33,741 bases of DNA from CAZXPG01 sp964643145 (GCA_964643145.1 CAZXPG010000013.1:1-33741); one strand, 5' to 3'; shown: positions 1 to 8,056, counted from the first letter of the stretch. Notes: generated from the letters alone by a model not told the origin. Numbers and translations: made by a program.

Positions 1-2
1 CC

Positions 3-1490
3 ATGAATGGAGCCAGTGCGCCGATTGATAAAACGGACTGGTCGCCACTTCAGGGTAAGCATGTGCTTATCTGGCCGGATAACGATGAACCGGGAAGAAA
101 ATATGCGGAAAATGCCGCACAAGCTATCACCGCTATAGGCGCTCAGTCGGTCGCCATGCTCATTCCGCCAGCGGACAAACCGAAGAAATGGGATGCGGCA
201 GATGCCGTGCTTGAAGGAGTAAATATTCTCACTTTCTTAAGCACTACCCCGCGCAAGGAAATCAGTAGCAAGAAACTCAGGCTTTCAGACTGGCACGCCA
301 GCCGTTACCAGGGGAAAGCACCCATCCAGCAGTTTCTGGTGGAGGGTATATTCCCGATGAAATCCGTCTCTATCCTTGCTGCCATGGGCGATACCGGCAA
401 AGGCATGCTGACATTAAAACTGGCACTGCTGATAGCTACAGGTGCGGCACGGGAATGGAGCTTAAACGGGGATGCGGGTTTATTCGGCGGCAAAATACAA
501 CAGGCCGGTTCAGCCGTTATATTCACCGCAGAAGATGACTGCGATGAAGTGCATCGCAGGCTGGAACGGCTTGATCCTGACGCTAAACGTCTTACCCATC
601 CTGACAAGCTGATTATCGTGCCACTTTCCAGCGCAGGTGGCCCAATGCCGCTGGTGACCGTTTCAAAAGACGGGCTGGTTATTTCTCCGCATTACCACAT
701 TATCGAAGAGGAATTGCTGAAAATACCTGACCTTAAACTGGTCGTATTCGATCCGCTTTCCTCCTTTATCCATGCGGATGTCTCGGCAGATCCGGCAGCG
801 GGCAGCTTTATCACCGGCATTTTATGCATGTTGGCGAGCAGTACCGGTGCTGCTATCATCATTGCCCATCACATGCGGAAAGCGCAAGGCAACAAGCCCA
901 TTATCAGCGCAGAACAGGCACGTGATGCCATTCGCGGCACCAGCGCTCTGGTGGATGGCGTGAGGCTGGCTTACGCTCTCTGGCCCGCCTGCCCGGAGCA
1001 TCAGGATATGGTGTTTAGGGCGCTATCCATCCCGTTTGTACGGAACGCCGTGTTTGAAGGCACGGTAGTCAAAGCCAACGGCCCCGCAAACCGCAATCTT
1101 ACCACCTATTTGCGCTCACAAACGACAGGGCTGCTGGAAGATATTACTGACCAGCTTCGTACGGTCAAATGGCCGGAGCAGGATTTATCTATTGTCCTCC
1201 GTATTGCTATCGCTAGAGCCGCCAAAGACGGGCACCCCTTCACCCATACGGGCGCTACAGGCATTTACCGCCAGCGCCACCGCTTATCCTCGCTGCTGCA
1301 TAATGTAGGGCGTGATCGGTTGGAGCGGATGGTGCAGACCCTACTGAACCAGCGTTTGATCGTCAAAGGCATGGCTTCGGGTTCTAAAGAAGACAAATGG
1401 CTGGATGTTCCCGAAGGGCCGTTCGCGCGTGGCGAAGGGCAATTTGTGGAAGGCGCACAGGAGGTGAAAGATGACATTTTCCATTCCTGA
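3..1490 (+). CDS. Phage primase-helicase, Toprim plus RepA-like ATPase (5' partial)
   Basis: Likely phage DNA replication protein that primes and unwinds DNA. The reading frame is open to the window edge and begins inside a Toprim domain (WPDNDEPG at residues 25-31 of the visible part), so the true start lies upstream. A RepA/DnaB-type RecA fold follows: a Walker A-like loop GDTGKG at about 129-134, a Walker B strand LKLVVFDPLS at 245-254, and IIIAHHM at 285-291. The Walker A lacks the usual GKS/T order, a variant I associate with phage RepA-like ATPases. The C-terminus looks like a winged-helix region. The 3' end overlaps a well-placed Shine-Dalgarno and ATG at 1471 and runs into the resolvase gene. 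Family assignment is confident; the exact biochemical role is inferred. Confidence 0.8.
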   Translation: MNGASAPIDKTDWSPLQGKHVLIWPDNDEPGRKYAENAAQAITAIGAQSVAMLIPPADKPKKWDAADAVLEGVNILTFLSTTPRKEISSKKLRLSDWHASRYQGKAPIQQFLVEGIFPMKSVSILAAMGDTGKGMLTLKLALLIATGAAREWSLNGDAGLFGGKIQQAGSAVIFTAEDDCDEVHRRLERLDPDAKRLTHPDKLIIVPLSSAGGPMPLVTVSKDGLVISPHYHIIEEELLKIPDLKLVVFDPLSSFIHADVSADPAAGSFITGILCMLASSTGAAIIIAHHMRKAQGNKPIISAEQARDAIRGTSALVDGVRLAYALWPACPEHQDMVFRALSIPFVRNAVFEGTVVKANGPANRNLTTYLRSQTTGLLEDITDQLRTVKWPEQDLSIVLRIAIARAAKDGHPFTHTGATGIYRQRHRLSSLLHNVGRDRLERMVQTLLNQRLIVKGMASGSKEDKWLDVPEGPFARGEGQFVEGAQEVKDDIFHS

Positions 1491-1731
1491 ACCATTCCTG
1501 ATTCCTGAAGTTCCTAACCCGGAATACCGGGCGGATTTTGGCAGAGCGTATCAATCAACACATTGTAAATATGCACTTATTCAAAACCAATCCCGTTCCT
1601 GGTTCCTGAAAGGCGTTCCTGCCCTGAAACCCAGGAAAACTGCCGCGTTCCTGATTCCTGACCGCTCTATATATACATATAGGGATATACTAAAACATAT
1701 CCCTATGCATGTGTATCAAAAGAGGCAGGAA
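1484..1731. repeat. Iteron-like TTCCTG cluster, candidate replication origin
   Basis: The hexamer TTCCTG occurs eight times on the plus strand, at 1484, 1495, 1502, 1596, 1603, 1616, 1648 and 1655, with a TTCCTA variant at 1511 and inverted CAGGAA copies at 1632 and 1726. Three pairs have the same 7-bp period (1495/1502, 1596/1603, 1648/1655). The cluster lies directly behind the primase-helicase gene and next to an AT-rich stretch with an inverted repeat, which is how many iteron origins are built. That it is an origin is inference. The same bases could instead encode a repetitive peptide, since one frame stays open. Confidence 0.45.
1679..1706. repeat. Perfect 10-bp inverted repeat in AT-rich DNA
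   Basis: ATAGGGATAT at 1679-1688 and ATATCCCTAT at 1697-1706 are exact reverse complements with an 8-base loop. They sit in an AT-rich stretch (1669-1716) just after the TTCCTG cluster and 56 bases before the likely start of the resolvase gene. No T-run follows, so it is a poor terminator. An operator or part of an origin fits better. Confidence 0.5.
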
Positions 1732-1761
1732 CCGTTACCCCCTGCTAATGGAGATTTACCC

Positions 1762-2241
1762 ATGACCACCCCCATCATCCTCACCCTTGACCTTGGCACG
1801 ACCACTGGCTGGGCTTTGCAATACACGGATGCCAACATCACCAGCGGCAGCCAATCCTTCAAGCCCCATCGTTTTGAAGGCGGCGGTATGCGTTATCTGC
1901 GCTTTAAGCACTGGCTTACGGAACTGAAGCAGAAGGCAGGTGCTATCGAGCAAGTCTATTTCGAGGAAGTCCGTCGTCATAACGGGGTGGATGCTGCCCA
2001 TACCTATGGCGGGCTGCTTGCTCATCTGACAGCCTGGTGTGAGCATCATGATATCCCGTATGAGGGTGTTCCCGTTGGCACAATCAAGCGCTTTATCACC
2101 GGCAAAGGCAATGCTTCAAAGGAAGAGGTGTTAACCGTCATCCGCAGGCTTGGCTATCTCCCGAAAGACGATAACGAGGCCGATAGCCTGGCCCTGCTGC
2201 TCTATGTGCTCAGCCAAAAGATAGGAGGTCATCATGCCTAA
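1762..2241 (+). CDS. RuvC-like Holliday junction resolvase of phage type
   Basis: Probable branched-DNA endonuclease with an RNase H fold, used by phages to clear Holliday junctions before packaging. The 159-residue product begins with the RuvC-type strand ILTLDLGTTTGWA (first acidic residue D10), has a second acidic pair at E68/E69 (VYFEE), and ends with DDNEADSLAL (136-145), which supplies the C-terminal acidic residues. ATG 1762 is chosen because the fold starts there and GGAG precedes it by 8 bases. However, the same frame is open back to ATG 1471, which has a stronger ribosome site (AGGAGGTGA at 1459-1467) and would add 97 low-complexity residues. The 3' end overlaps the next gene by 8 bases, so the two are translationally coupled. 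Confidence 0.78.
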   Translation: MTTPIILTLDLGTTTGWALQYTDANITSGSQSFKPHRFEGGGMRYLRFKHWLTELKQKAGAIEQVYFEEVRRHNGVDAAHTYGGLLAHLTAWCEHHDIPYEGVPVGTIKRFITGKGNASKEEVLTVIRRLGYLPKDDNEADSLALLLYVLSQKIGGHHA

Positions 2242-2734
2242 AAAACGCTCTCAATTACCTACAAAATATTCCGATATGGGCACGCCGGAATTGCGCCAGC
2301 ATTACACCATCATCAAGGAAGATGCTGACAAGCATACAGAGAGGGCACGTAACATTACCCAGGCTCCGCTCGACTGGTATCTGGCGCATAGCCATATCAC
2401 TTTTGAGCAATGGCAGGCTGGCGACAGGCTATTCCAGAGCTTTACCTATGCCGGGCTCTTTCCCTCCACCGTTGCGACTTACCTGGATACCGGCACCAGA
2501 GGCACAGGAAGGCAGTCTTTCACCGATACGCAGATAGCAGCCCGTGAACGGCTCTATAACGCGCTTGACCAGCTGGAGCAGGAAGGCCAGCGCCTGGTCA
2601 TCCATGTGTGCTGCCTGGGCGAATGGCCGTCCATTACCGGTGCCGACCGCAGATATGCAGTCGCAAGGCTACGTTCTGCCCTGCAGGAACTGGCGATTTA
2701 TTTTGGTTTAATCAGGAAAGGAGAAAAAAGATGA
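2234..2734 (+). CDS. DUF6456-like phage protein
   Basis: A 166-residue protein of unknown biochemical function. Its C-terminal half (RLYNALDQLEQEGQRLVIHV, then WPSITG, then ARLRSALQELAIYFGL) matches my memory of DUF6456, a domain found in alphaproteobacterial phage and helix-turn-helix proteins. The ribosome site AGGAGG lies just before ATG 2234. The start overlaps the resolvase stop and the stop overlaps the next start, so this is an early/middle phage operon gene. A role in phage gene control or DNA metabolism is a guess from position. Confidence 0.6.
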   Translation: MPKKRSQLPTKYSDMGTPELRQHYTIIKEDADKHTERARNITQAPLDWYLAHSHITFEQWQAGDRLFQSFTYAGLFPSTVATYLDTGTRGTGRQSFTDTQIAARERLYNALDQLEQEGQRLVIHVCCLGEWPSITGADRRYAVARLRSALQELAIYFGLIRKGEKR

Positions 2735-3066
2735 ATAAAGTGAAAAATACTGACTTCCGTATCTGTACAGACGATGATATCGTTGTAGATAAGATAAATA
2801 ATTCTGTCCAGCCCACAGGGGTAAGCGCCTACGAAGTCCGCGCCATACAACGCCTGTGGAAGGCTGTGATTCTCACTGCATTCCAGGATGCAAGCCGCAC
2901 TTCCAATAAAATCTCTGCCATTCTTGTACGACGTAAGGCTGTTAATTGGCTGCTTTATAATAACCGTGATTTCTATCAGGTATGCGACTTTGCCGGGCTT
3001 GATCCGGTAATGGTCAGGCAGTATGCGCGGGAGATATGCGGGGAGAAAAGTTCTGTGTGCCCTTAA
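2731..3066 (+). CDS. Small conserved phage protein, function unknown
   Basis: Predicted 111-residue protein. ATG 2731 is chosen because a strong purine-rich site (AGGAAAGGAG) precedes it and it overlaps the upstream stop by 4 bases. The C-terminal half (RRKAVNWLLYNNRDFYQVCDFAGLDPVMVRQYAREI in two blocks) resembles a short helix-turn-helix-like motif common in alphaproteobacterial phages. I recognise the pattern but know no function. It is the last gene of the left plus-strand module. Hairpins follow within 80 bases. Confidence 0.6.
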   Translation: MNKVKNTDFRICTDDDIVVDKINNSVQPTGVSAYEVRAIQRLWKAVILTAFQDASRTSNKISAILVRRKAVNWLLYNNRDFYQVCDFAGLDPVMVRQYAREICGEKSSVCP

Positions 3067-3082
3067 GCGATATGGAAACAAA

Positions 3083-3165
3083 AAAGGCCAGGGAGTGTAA
3101 TTTTTCTCTACCCGAAAGTAGTGAACTAATTTCCCTGGCCTTTGGTCTACTGCAGCGAACTGCAG
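3083..3165. repeat. Nested hairpins between early module and toxin gene
   Basis: AAAGGCCAGGGA at 3083-3094 and TCCCTGGCCTTT at 3132-3143 are perfect 12-bp inverted arms around a 37-base loop. The loop holds a small CTAC...GTAG stem. A second hairpin, CTGCAG-CGAA-CTGCAG, follows at 3150-3165. There is no clean T-run, so it is not a standard intrinsic terminator. It may end or process the upstream transcript or form a structured RNA. I see no gene in 3067-3342. Confidence 0.45.
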
Positions 3166-3342
3166 CAGATGGTTATTACTATGCCAGATTGTTGGTAAAG
3201 AAGATATTCTGGGGTGGCGTTTGTATTATTCTTAAAGAATAATTTTTCATGTAATAGTATATTATTTTCATTCTTGCACTTCCATAGGCTGCATTCCTGT
3301 TGTATCCTGAAGAGTGTCTTAAAACATTATAGAAAGGTATTT

Positions 3343-4194
3343 ATGGTTACTCATACTCCTGCTTATCAGCAAGCATTCCGTAACTATCTACGTTATGGCA
3401 CCCCTATTCATCTATCCTTAAAAGCAAGTGGACATCCGACAACCCACTATATCTGGCATACTCGTGGAGATGACAAAGTTCGCCCTTCTCATGCGGCTAA
3501 TAACGGCAAAATATTTGCCTGGGATAACCCACCAGCAACGGGCAATCCGGGGGAAGAATATGGATGCCGCTGCTGGGCGGAGCCTTATTACGGAATAATT
3601 GATACTATCATAGATGATGTTAGCACCAAAATAACAGAACTGCTTGCCTATTTCCGCAATATTCTATTGCATGTTAACATATGGAAAAACCGCCATTTTG
3701 TAGCATATTTTTACGTAGGAGGAGGACGTGCTGTTACACTTGAAGAGATAGGGCATTTAACGCGCATTCGTAATTACTATGAAACGCACTACTTGCAGAG
3801 GTTTAAGAATCAATTGCAACAGAGGGCAGTTCATCTTCCTGATGGAAAATTCACAGATGATTTTAAACATTCTTACGATTTCGGTGCAGTATCGTACCCT
3901 CATGGAGGCAGCACTATAGCCGGAAAATTTACTGGAAAGATTGAAACCCTTCCTTCGGGAAAAAGAGTATATTCGGGCAACGTATCCGTAGCATTTTCAG
4001 ATGTATTCACCGACCCTATCCGTGTGATTGATCATGTAATGCTAGAAATTCCAACCGTAGGACAACCCTATGAATGGATAGCATTACTTGCAGAAGTGGG
4101 AGGAGCAAAATATGATATCCGAGGAAACTGGGAGACAACTGTTTCCGGCGAAATTAATGCCTCTGACTCTCACCCTTTAAAATATATTTCATAA
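3343..4194 (+). CDS. Short polymorphic toxin with Mu F-type head-protein adaptor
   Basis: A 283-residue two-part protein. Residues 1-82 are the C-terminal part of a Mu F/SPP1 gp7-like head protein: YLRYGTPI at 15-22, RGDDKVRPSHAANNG at 41-55, then FAWDNPPATGNPGEEYGCRC at 58-77. Residues 110-283 form a different, beta-rich domain with GGGRAVTLEEIGHL (126-139), FSDVFTDPI (218-226) and KYDIRGNWETTVSGE (256-270), which I have the impression of seeing at the ends of other polymorphic toxins. Start ATG 3343 has GAAAGG upstream and aligns exactly with the start of the paralogue at 14818-15444. MuF-linked phage toxins are known (Jamet et al. 2017), but here the head portion is reduced to an adaptor. 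The toxic activity is unknown. The convergent membrane protein suggests membrane action. Confidence 0.65.
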   Translation: MVTHTPAYQQAFRNYLRYGTPIHLSLKASGHPTTHYIWHTRGDDKVRPSHAANNGKIFAWDNPPATGNPGEEYGCRCWAEPYYGIIDTIIDDVSTKITELLAYFRNILLHVNIWKNRHFVAYFYVGGGRAVTLEEIGHLTRIRNYYETHYLQRFKNQLQQRAVHLPDGKFTDDFKHSYDFGAVSYPHGGSTIAGKFTGKIETLPSGKRVYSGNVSVAFSDVFTDPIRVIDHVMLEIPTVGQPYEWIALLAEVGGAKYDIRGNWETTVSGEINASDSHPLKYIS

Positions 4195-4640
4195 CCTATT
4201 CCTGTTATTACTACCATTATAAGTACCAGAAATAGTAAGCTCACATAATAGGAAATTGTAACGATTATGTTGGCAAATCCATCATCGCCGCAACCTTTCC
4301 GCAAGGAAATCATCTTTGCTCGGTGGTACCTTCGCCACGCAAGCTCACACCAGCCGACATACATTACTGCCCATACCCAACCCAAAAGCAGCATAAACAC
4401 ATCGCTAGCCCCCGATGCCCCACTTACCCGCATAAAATCTTCATGAGCGGCATGTGGGTTATTATTTACTTCTTCTGCAAGCTTGGCATGGTCGAAATGA
4501 AGCGCAAGGTTAATAGAGGCATAGCAGGTTATTATGGCAATTATTAACCGTGAGGTGCGCCATAGCCTTGGTGCTTCTGGTTTGACGGAGAATACCAGCA
4601 AGGGGGCGGTTATGAAGAATAGAAAGAGCCAAGAGTTCAT
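4170..4640 (-). CDS. Four-helix membrane protein, candidate immunity protein
   Basis: A 156-residue integral membrane protein with about four hydrophobic segments: residues 3-17, 31-48, 81-100 and 129-154. ATG 4640 puts the first helix at the N-terminus (MNSWLFLFFITAPLLV). A TTG at 4676 in the same frame would overlap the upstream gene. Its 3' end overlaps the 3' end of the toxin gene by 25 bases on the other strand. Small membrane proteins beside toxins are often immunity proteins against membrane-acting effectors. I infer that role from position only, and the convergent arrangement is unusual for such a pair. Confidence 0.5.
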   Translation of the reverse strand: MNSWLFLFFITAPLLVFSVKPEAPRLWRTSRLIIAIITCYASINLALHFDHAKLAEEVNNNPHAAHEDFMRVSGASGASDVFMLLLGWVWAVMYVGWCELAWRRYHRAKMISLRKGCGDDGFANIIVTISYYVSLLFLVLIMVVITGIGYEIYFKG

Positions 4641-4665
4641 GGTGTTATGGTACTTAATCCTTATC

Positions 4666-5214
4666 TTATGTGGCAAATGGTATAGTTTTAATAAAGTTAG
4701 CTAACCTCTCTGCTTCCCCTACGCTAAAATCTTTAGGTAACGATAAAATAATCGGTTTTCCTAATCGCAGCTGGAAAGAGTGCTCTATTTCAAGCTGTTT
4801 ATCAGGAGAGTTATTGCTTTTAATGTCTTCATCATCTGTTGGCATTATAGGCTGTAAAAGCTCCTCTTCCTTACTCTTGGCAACCTCAACAATACGCTTA
4901 ACTTGCCATTCTTTATTCCATATAATGCGACTATGCGATTTAGGTATTCCATTGGTACTACGTCCTTTTTTAAATTTTGCACATCCAATAGCTTCCAATT
5001 CATCCGCTAATTTCTTTACTTTATGATAAGGAACCTTTGCCTCTTCTTCAATTTTTTTGGCTAGTGTTTCACTATTGTTAGGATTTCGTTGGTATCGCCC
5101 TAACCAATCAAATATCTTTTGATATATAACATCTTTTCTATATAAGGCTCTAATTTGTATAATAATTTCAGCATTGTTAATTGTATCATTCATTATAAGG
5201 CTCGCATTATTCAT
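4666..5214 (-). CDS. Predicted winged-helix DNA-binding regulator
   Basis: A 182-residue soluble protein. Residues 30-110 look like a winged helix: a helix pair around NPNNSETLAKKIEEEAKVPY, then KVKKLADELEAIGCAKF and a basic wing with RSTNGIPKSHSRI. The C-terminal block PIILSLPKDFSVGEAERLAN resembles a short conserved tail I associate with many bacterial HTH proteins. It lies upstream of the membrane protein on the same strand with a few bases between, so they likely form one unit that could be self-regulated. The 214 bases upstream (5215-5428) are AT-rich and hold no gene I can support. Confidence 0.45.
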   Translation of the reverse strand: MNNASLIMNDTINNAEIIIQIRALYRKDVIYQKIFDWLGRYQRNPNNSETLAKKIEEEAKVPYHKVKKLADELEAIGCAKFKKGRSTNGIPKSHSRIIWNKEWQVKRIVEVAKSKEEELLQPIMPTDDEDIKSNNSPDKQLEIEHSFQLRLGKPIILSLPKDFSVGEAERLANFIKTIPFAT

Positions 5215-5428
5215 ATGTTTTTATTTTATAAGCCCAACAAATAACTATAAACTAGAGTAATGTCAACGGTTATCTTTATGTTATATTAATTAAATTAGCA
5301 ACTTTAGCATTTAAGTGAAAACATAACAAAGAATTACAATTAAGTATTTGCTTAAACCAACATCTCCACCATCGCCATGCTTATCTTTCTGGGAAAAGTA
5401 GTGCTTGGGCAGAAGGAAACGCTAATCA

Positions 5429-6790
5429 ATGAGCATACCGGAAAAGATGGTGGAGCCACCCCACTCTCTCATGCCAAAGCTGCTCTCCTGCGCGGACTTG
5501 TTCAAGACACTCCCGCACTCGGAACAGCAGAAGAGGATAAAGGCTCTCACGGATGAAGAAGCCGAAGCCCTGCTCTATGAATGGGCATGGCATGCACGTC
5601 CTAACCAGCTTGCGCCGGAAGGCAGCTGGACGCACTGGCTGATTTTAGCCGGACGTGGGTTCGGTAAAACCCGTACCGGGGCAGAATGGGTAAGACAGAA
5701 AGCCAGCGGGGCTGCACGGCATATTGCGCTAGTAGCAGCCACAGCCTCCGATGCCAGGGATGTAATGGTAGAAGGCCAGAGCGGTATTCTTGCCTGTTCA
5801 CCTCCCTGGGATATGCCGCTTTATGAGCCCTCCAAGCGAAGGCTTACCTGGAAGAACGGTTCTATCGCTACCACCTATTCCGCTGATGAGCCGGACAGGC
5901 TGCGCGGTCCGCAGCATGATGCCGCCTGGTGTGATGAACTGGCAGCCTGGCGTTATCCTGATGCCTGGGATATGCTCTCGATGGGCCTCCGGCTTGGCAC
6001 CAACCCGCAAGCGGTAGTGACCAGCACGCCCAGGCCTATCAAGATTATTAAGGAACTTGCCGCATCGCCTGATACGGTCATCACCCGTGGCAGCACCTAC
6101 GAGAACCGCGCTAACCTGGCGCCTTCATTCTTCACGAAGATCATCAATAAATATGAGGGCACTCGCCTTGGACGGCAGGAGCTTTATGCGGAAATCCTGC
6201 TCGATAACCCTGGTGCATTATGGCAGCGGGATCAAATAGATGGCTTACGGGTTAAGACAGCTCCTTCACTTCCTCGTGTGGTAGTTGCTATTGACCCTGC
6301 TGTTACTTCCCATGCAGACAGTGATGAAACCGGAATTGTGGGGGCTGGTTTTGGAGAAGATAAACATTGCTATATCCTGCGCGATGCCTCTATGCGTGGT
6401 ACACCGGATGAATGGGCGCGTGCAGCCGTGATGCTTTATCATGAACTGCAAGCCGATATGATTATTGGGGAGACGAACAACGGCGGTGATATGATTGCCA
6501 CTATCCTCCGTACTATTGACCCGAACATCCCTTATAAAGCCGTTCATGCCAGCAGGGGAAAGATGGTGCGTGCTGAGCCTATCTCGGCATTATATGAGCA
6601 AGGCAAAGTGCATCACGTGGGCATGTTCCCACAGCTCGAAGATCAAATGTGCGACTGGGAACCAACCACAGGCAGGAAATCCCCCGACAGGATGGACGCG
6701 CTGGTATGGGCCGTGACGGAACTGATGACCGGGCAGCAGTTTACCGGGATACTGGAGTATTATGCTAGCAGGTCGAAAGATAGGAAGTAG
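5429..6790 (+). CDS. Phage terminase large subunit
   Basis: DNA-packaging motor and nuclease of the Terminase_6/GpA-like group, 453 residues. The ATPase has Walker A AGRGFGKT (74-81) and Walker B AAWCDE (165-170), followed by VVTSTPRP (196-203), the coupling motif. The RNase H-like nuclease starts at VVVAIDPAV (284-292, first metal Asp at 289), continues with IIGETNNGGD, and ends with RMDALVWAVTEL, whose Asp completes the site. All key residues are present, so this gene looks intact. AAGGA lies 8 bases before ATG 5429. No small-terminase gene is recognisable upstream. The next gene is convergent with one base between the stops. Confidence 0.93.
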   Translation: MSIPEKMVEPPHSLMPKLLSCADLFKTLPHSEQQKRIKALTDEEAEALLYEWAWHARPNQLAPEGSWTHWLILAGRGFGKTRTGAEWVRQKASGAARHIALVAATASDARDVMVEGQSGILACSPPWDMPLYEPSKRRLTWKNGSIATTYSADEPDRLRGPQHDAAWCDELAAWRYPDAWDMLSMGLRLGTNPQAVVTSTPRPIKIIKELAASPDTVITRGSTYENRANLAPSFFTKIINKYEGTRLGRQELYAEILLDNPGALWQRDQIDGLRVKTAPSLPRVVVAIDPAVTSHADSDETGIVGAGFGEDKHCYILRDASMRGTPDEWARAAVMLYHELQADMIIGETNNGGDMIATILRTIDPNIPYKAVHASRGKMVRAEPISALYEQGKVHHVGMFPQLEDQMCDWEPTTGRKSPDRMDALVWAVTELMTGQQFTGILEYYASRSKDRK

Positions 6791-6791
6791 C

Positions 6792-7343
6792 CTACTCTTT
6801 CAAATATTTATACATCGTGCGCAGCTTAATATTGAAGGTGCTTAGGATAAGGCTAAGGGAATTTTCCTTATCGGCGTGCATTTTCTTAAGCAGGGTAATT
6901 TGCTCCGGCGTTAGTTTGGCAGGACGGCCTCCTATTCTGCCACGGGCTCTAGCGGCAGATAGCCCTGCCTGGGTGCGTTCACGGATGATGTCACGCTCAA
7001 ATTCAGCAAGTGAGGCAAAGATATGGAATATAAGCTTGCCGCTGCTGGTGGTCGTATCGATATTTTCCTGAAGGCTTCTAAAAGCAATGCCTTTGCTCTC
7101 AAGCAAGGTAACAGTTTGAAGTAAATGCTGGGTTGATCTGCCAAGCCGATCCAGCTTCCATACCACCAGCGTATCACCAGCCCGGAGATAGTCCATTGCG
7201 GCTTTTAATTGCGGTCGGTCGGTATTAGCACCGCTGGCATGTTCCTCATAAATCCGGGAGCAGCCAACTTTGGTTAGCGCATCCTTCTGAAGGTCAAGAT
7301 TCTGGTCTTGGGTTGATACCCGGGCATAACCTATCAAGTGCAT
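6792..7343 (-). CDS. Serine recombinase, resolvase/invertase family
   Basis: A 183-residue site-specific recombinase of the small resolvase/invertase type. It begins IGYARVSTQDQNLDLQ with the nucleophile at Ser10, has VVWKLDRLGRS and FHIFASLAEFERDIIRERT in the usual order, and ends with a C-terminal helix-turn-helix (about 150-183). Length and motifs fit an intact enzyme. GAGGTGG precedes the start. It runs against the head operon between terminase and portal, so it is a moron-type insertion. No obvious invertible segment flanks it, so its target is unknown. Confidence 0.9.
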   Translation of the reverse strand: MHLIGYARVSTQDQNLDLQKDALTKVGCSRIYEEHASGANTDRPQLKAAMDYLRAGDTLVVWKLDRLGRSTQHLLQTVTLLESKGIAFRSLQENIDTTTSSGKLIFHIFASLAEFERDIIRERTQAGLSAARARGRIGGRPAKLTPEQITLLKKMHADKENSLSLILSTFNIKLRTMYKYLKE

Positions 7344-7497
7344 AAAGCCACCTCATTTTTAGATAAATGCAGTTTGTTTTATGCATGAATAAATGCCATG
7401 ATTTTATATTACAATCCAGTTGTTTATGCAGTGTTTTGAAAGCTTTTTAAGAACTGCGTTTAACCTCCGTTTTAGGCACTTTCATAAAAACGAATTT

Positions 7498-7585
7498 TAC
7501 TGACTTGAGAGGTTATTACTGTTAGTGTACGTTGCTGTAAGGGGCCTTTCATCTAAAGGAGTTTACCCGCTAACTTAAGTCAGTA
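7498..7585 (+). promoter_or_regulatory. Foldable leader upstream of the PemK/MazF-type gene
   Basis: The outer arms TACTGACTT (7498-7506) and AAGTCAGTA (7577-7585) pair perfectly, and GAG/CTT extends the stem with one G-U pair. Inside, GTAA (7537) and TTAC (7563) enclose CCTTT-CATCT-AAAGG (7545-7559). The right outer arm ends 6 bases before ATG 7592 and would bury the weak ribosome site. A translational control element is plausible. I did not compute folding energies. Confidence 0.35.
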
Positions 7586-7591
7586 GAGTCA

Positions 7592-7996
7592 ATGGAAAAA
7601 GATTTTGAAGGATGGAATAAAATTAAAGCCCAACTGGATGTTCTGCAAACTCCTCCTACATTTCAGGAACGCGAAATATGGTGGTGCAGTGTAGGAATCA
7701 ATATTGGTGACGAAACTAACGGTAAGAATGTTTACTATAACCGTCCAGTCCTCATTCTACGAAAATTTAACAAACAGGTATTCTGGGGGATTCCTTTATC
7801 CACTAAACTTAAAGATACCCCTCATTATCATCGCATTATACTGCATAATAAAGAACAGTCCGCGATGATTACACAGCTTAGAACTTATGATAGTAGGCGG
7901 ATTACTCATAAAATGGGACAGCTCTCCACTGCTCAATTTATTGGAGTGCAGGAAGCGGTAGTAAATACTATCCTGAAAAAGCAAAAGCCCCGCTAG
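7592..7996 (+). CDS. PemK/MazF-family endoribonuclease toxin
   Basis: A 134-residue protein of the PemK/MazF fold (toxin that cleaves mRNA). The fold starts at REIWWCSVGINIGDE, continues with RPVLILRKFNKQVFWGIPLSTK and ends with DSRRITHKMGQLS, the region that carries the conserved Arg and Ser/Thr in the family. A 27-residue N-terminal extension precedes it. No protein antitoxin gene is seen on either side: the upstream gene is a recombinase on the other strand. Solitary homologues of this type occur, so it may be orphan or controlled by its structured leader. A strong terminator overlaps its stop. Confidence 0.8.
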   Translation: MEKDFEGWNKIKAQLDVLQTPPTFQEREIWWCSVGINIGDETNGKNVYYNRPVLILRKFNKQVFWGIPLSTKLKDTPHYHRIILHNKEQSAMITQLRTYDSRRITHKMGQLSTAQFIGVQEAVVNTILKKQKPR

Positions 7997-8007
7997 ACGG
8001 GGCTTTT
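7983..8007 (+). terminator. Intrinsic terminator of the PemK/MazF-type gene
   Basis: AAAAGCCCCG (7983-7992) and CGGGGCTTTT (7998-8007) form a perfect 10-bp stem with a 5-base loop that contains the TAG stop. The right arm supplies the T-run. Stem symmetry means it could also work on the minus strand. Confidence 0.85.
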
Positions 8008-8056
8008 ATAGTCCGCTCCCTTTCGGAAGCGGCATGTGGCTAGTGCCAATTTGTAT

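Noticed and set aside
3036..3242. 68-residue plus-strand frame
   Set aside because: It runs through the hairpins, has no ribosome site and no family pattern, and overlaps the upstream gene in another frame.
5377..5560. Plus-strand frame overlapping the terminase start as a possible small terminase
   Set aside because: It is short, overlaps the terminase gene by over 100 bases and shows no helix-turn-helix or terminase pattern.
6792..7591. Invertible segment controlled by the serine recombinase
   Set aside because: I looked for inverted repeats flanking the gene and nearby reading frames and found only the leader stem of the next gene. Nothing resembling alternate tail-fibre ends is present.
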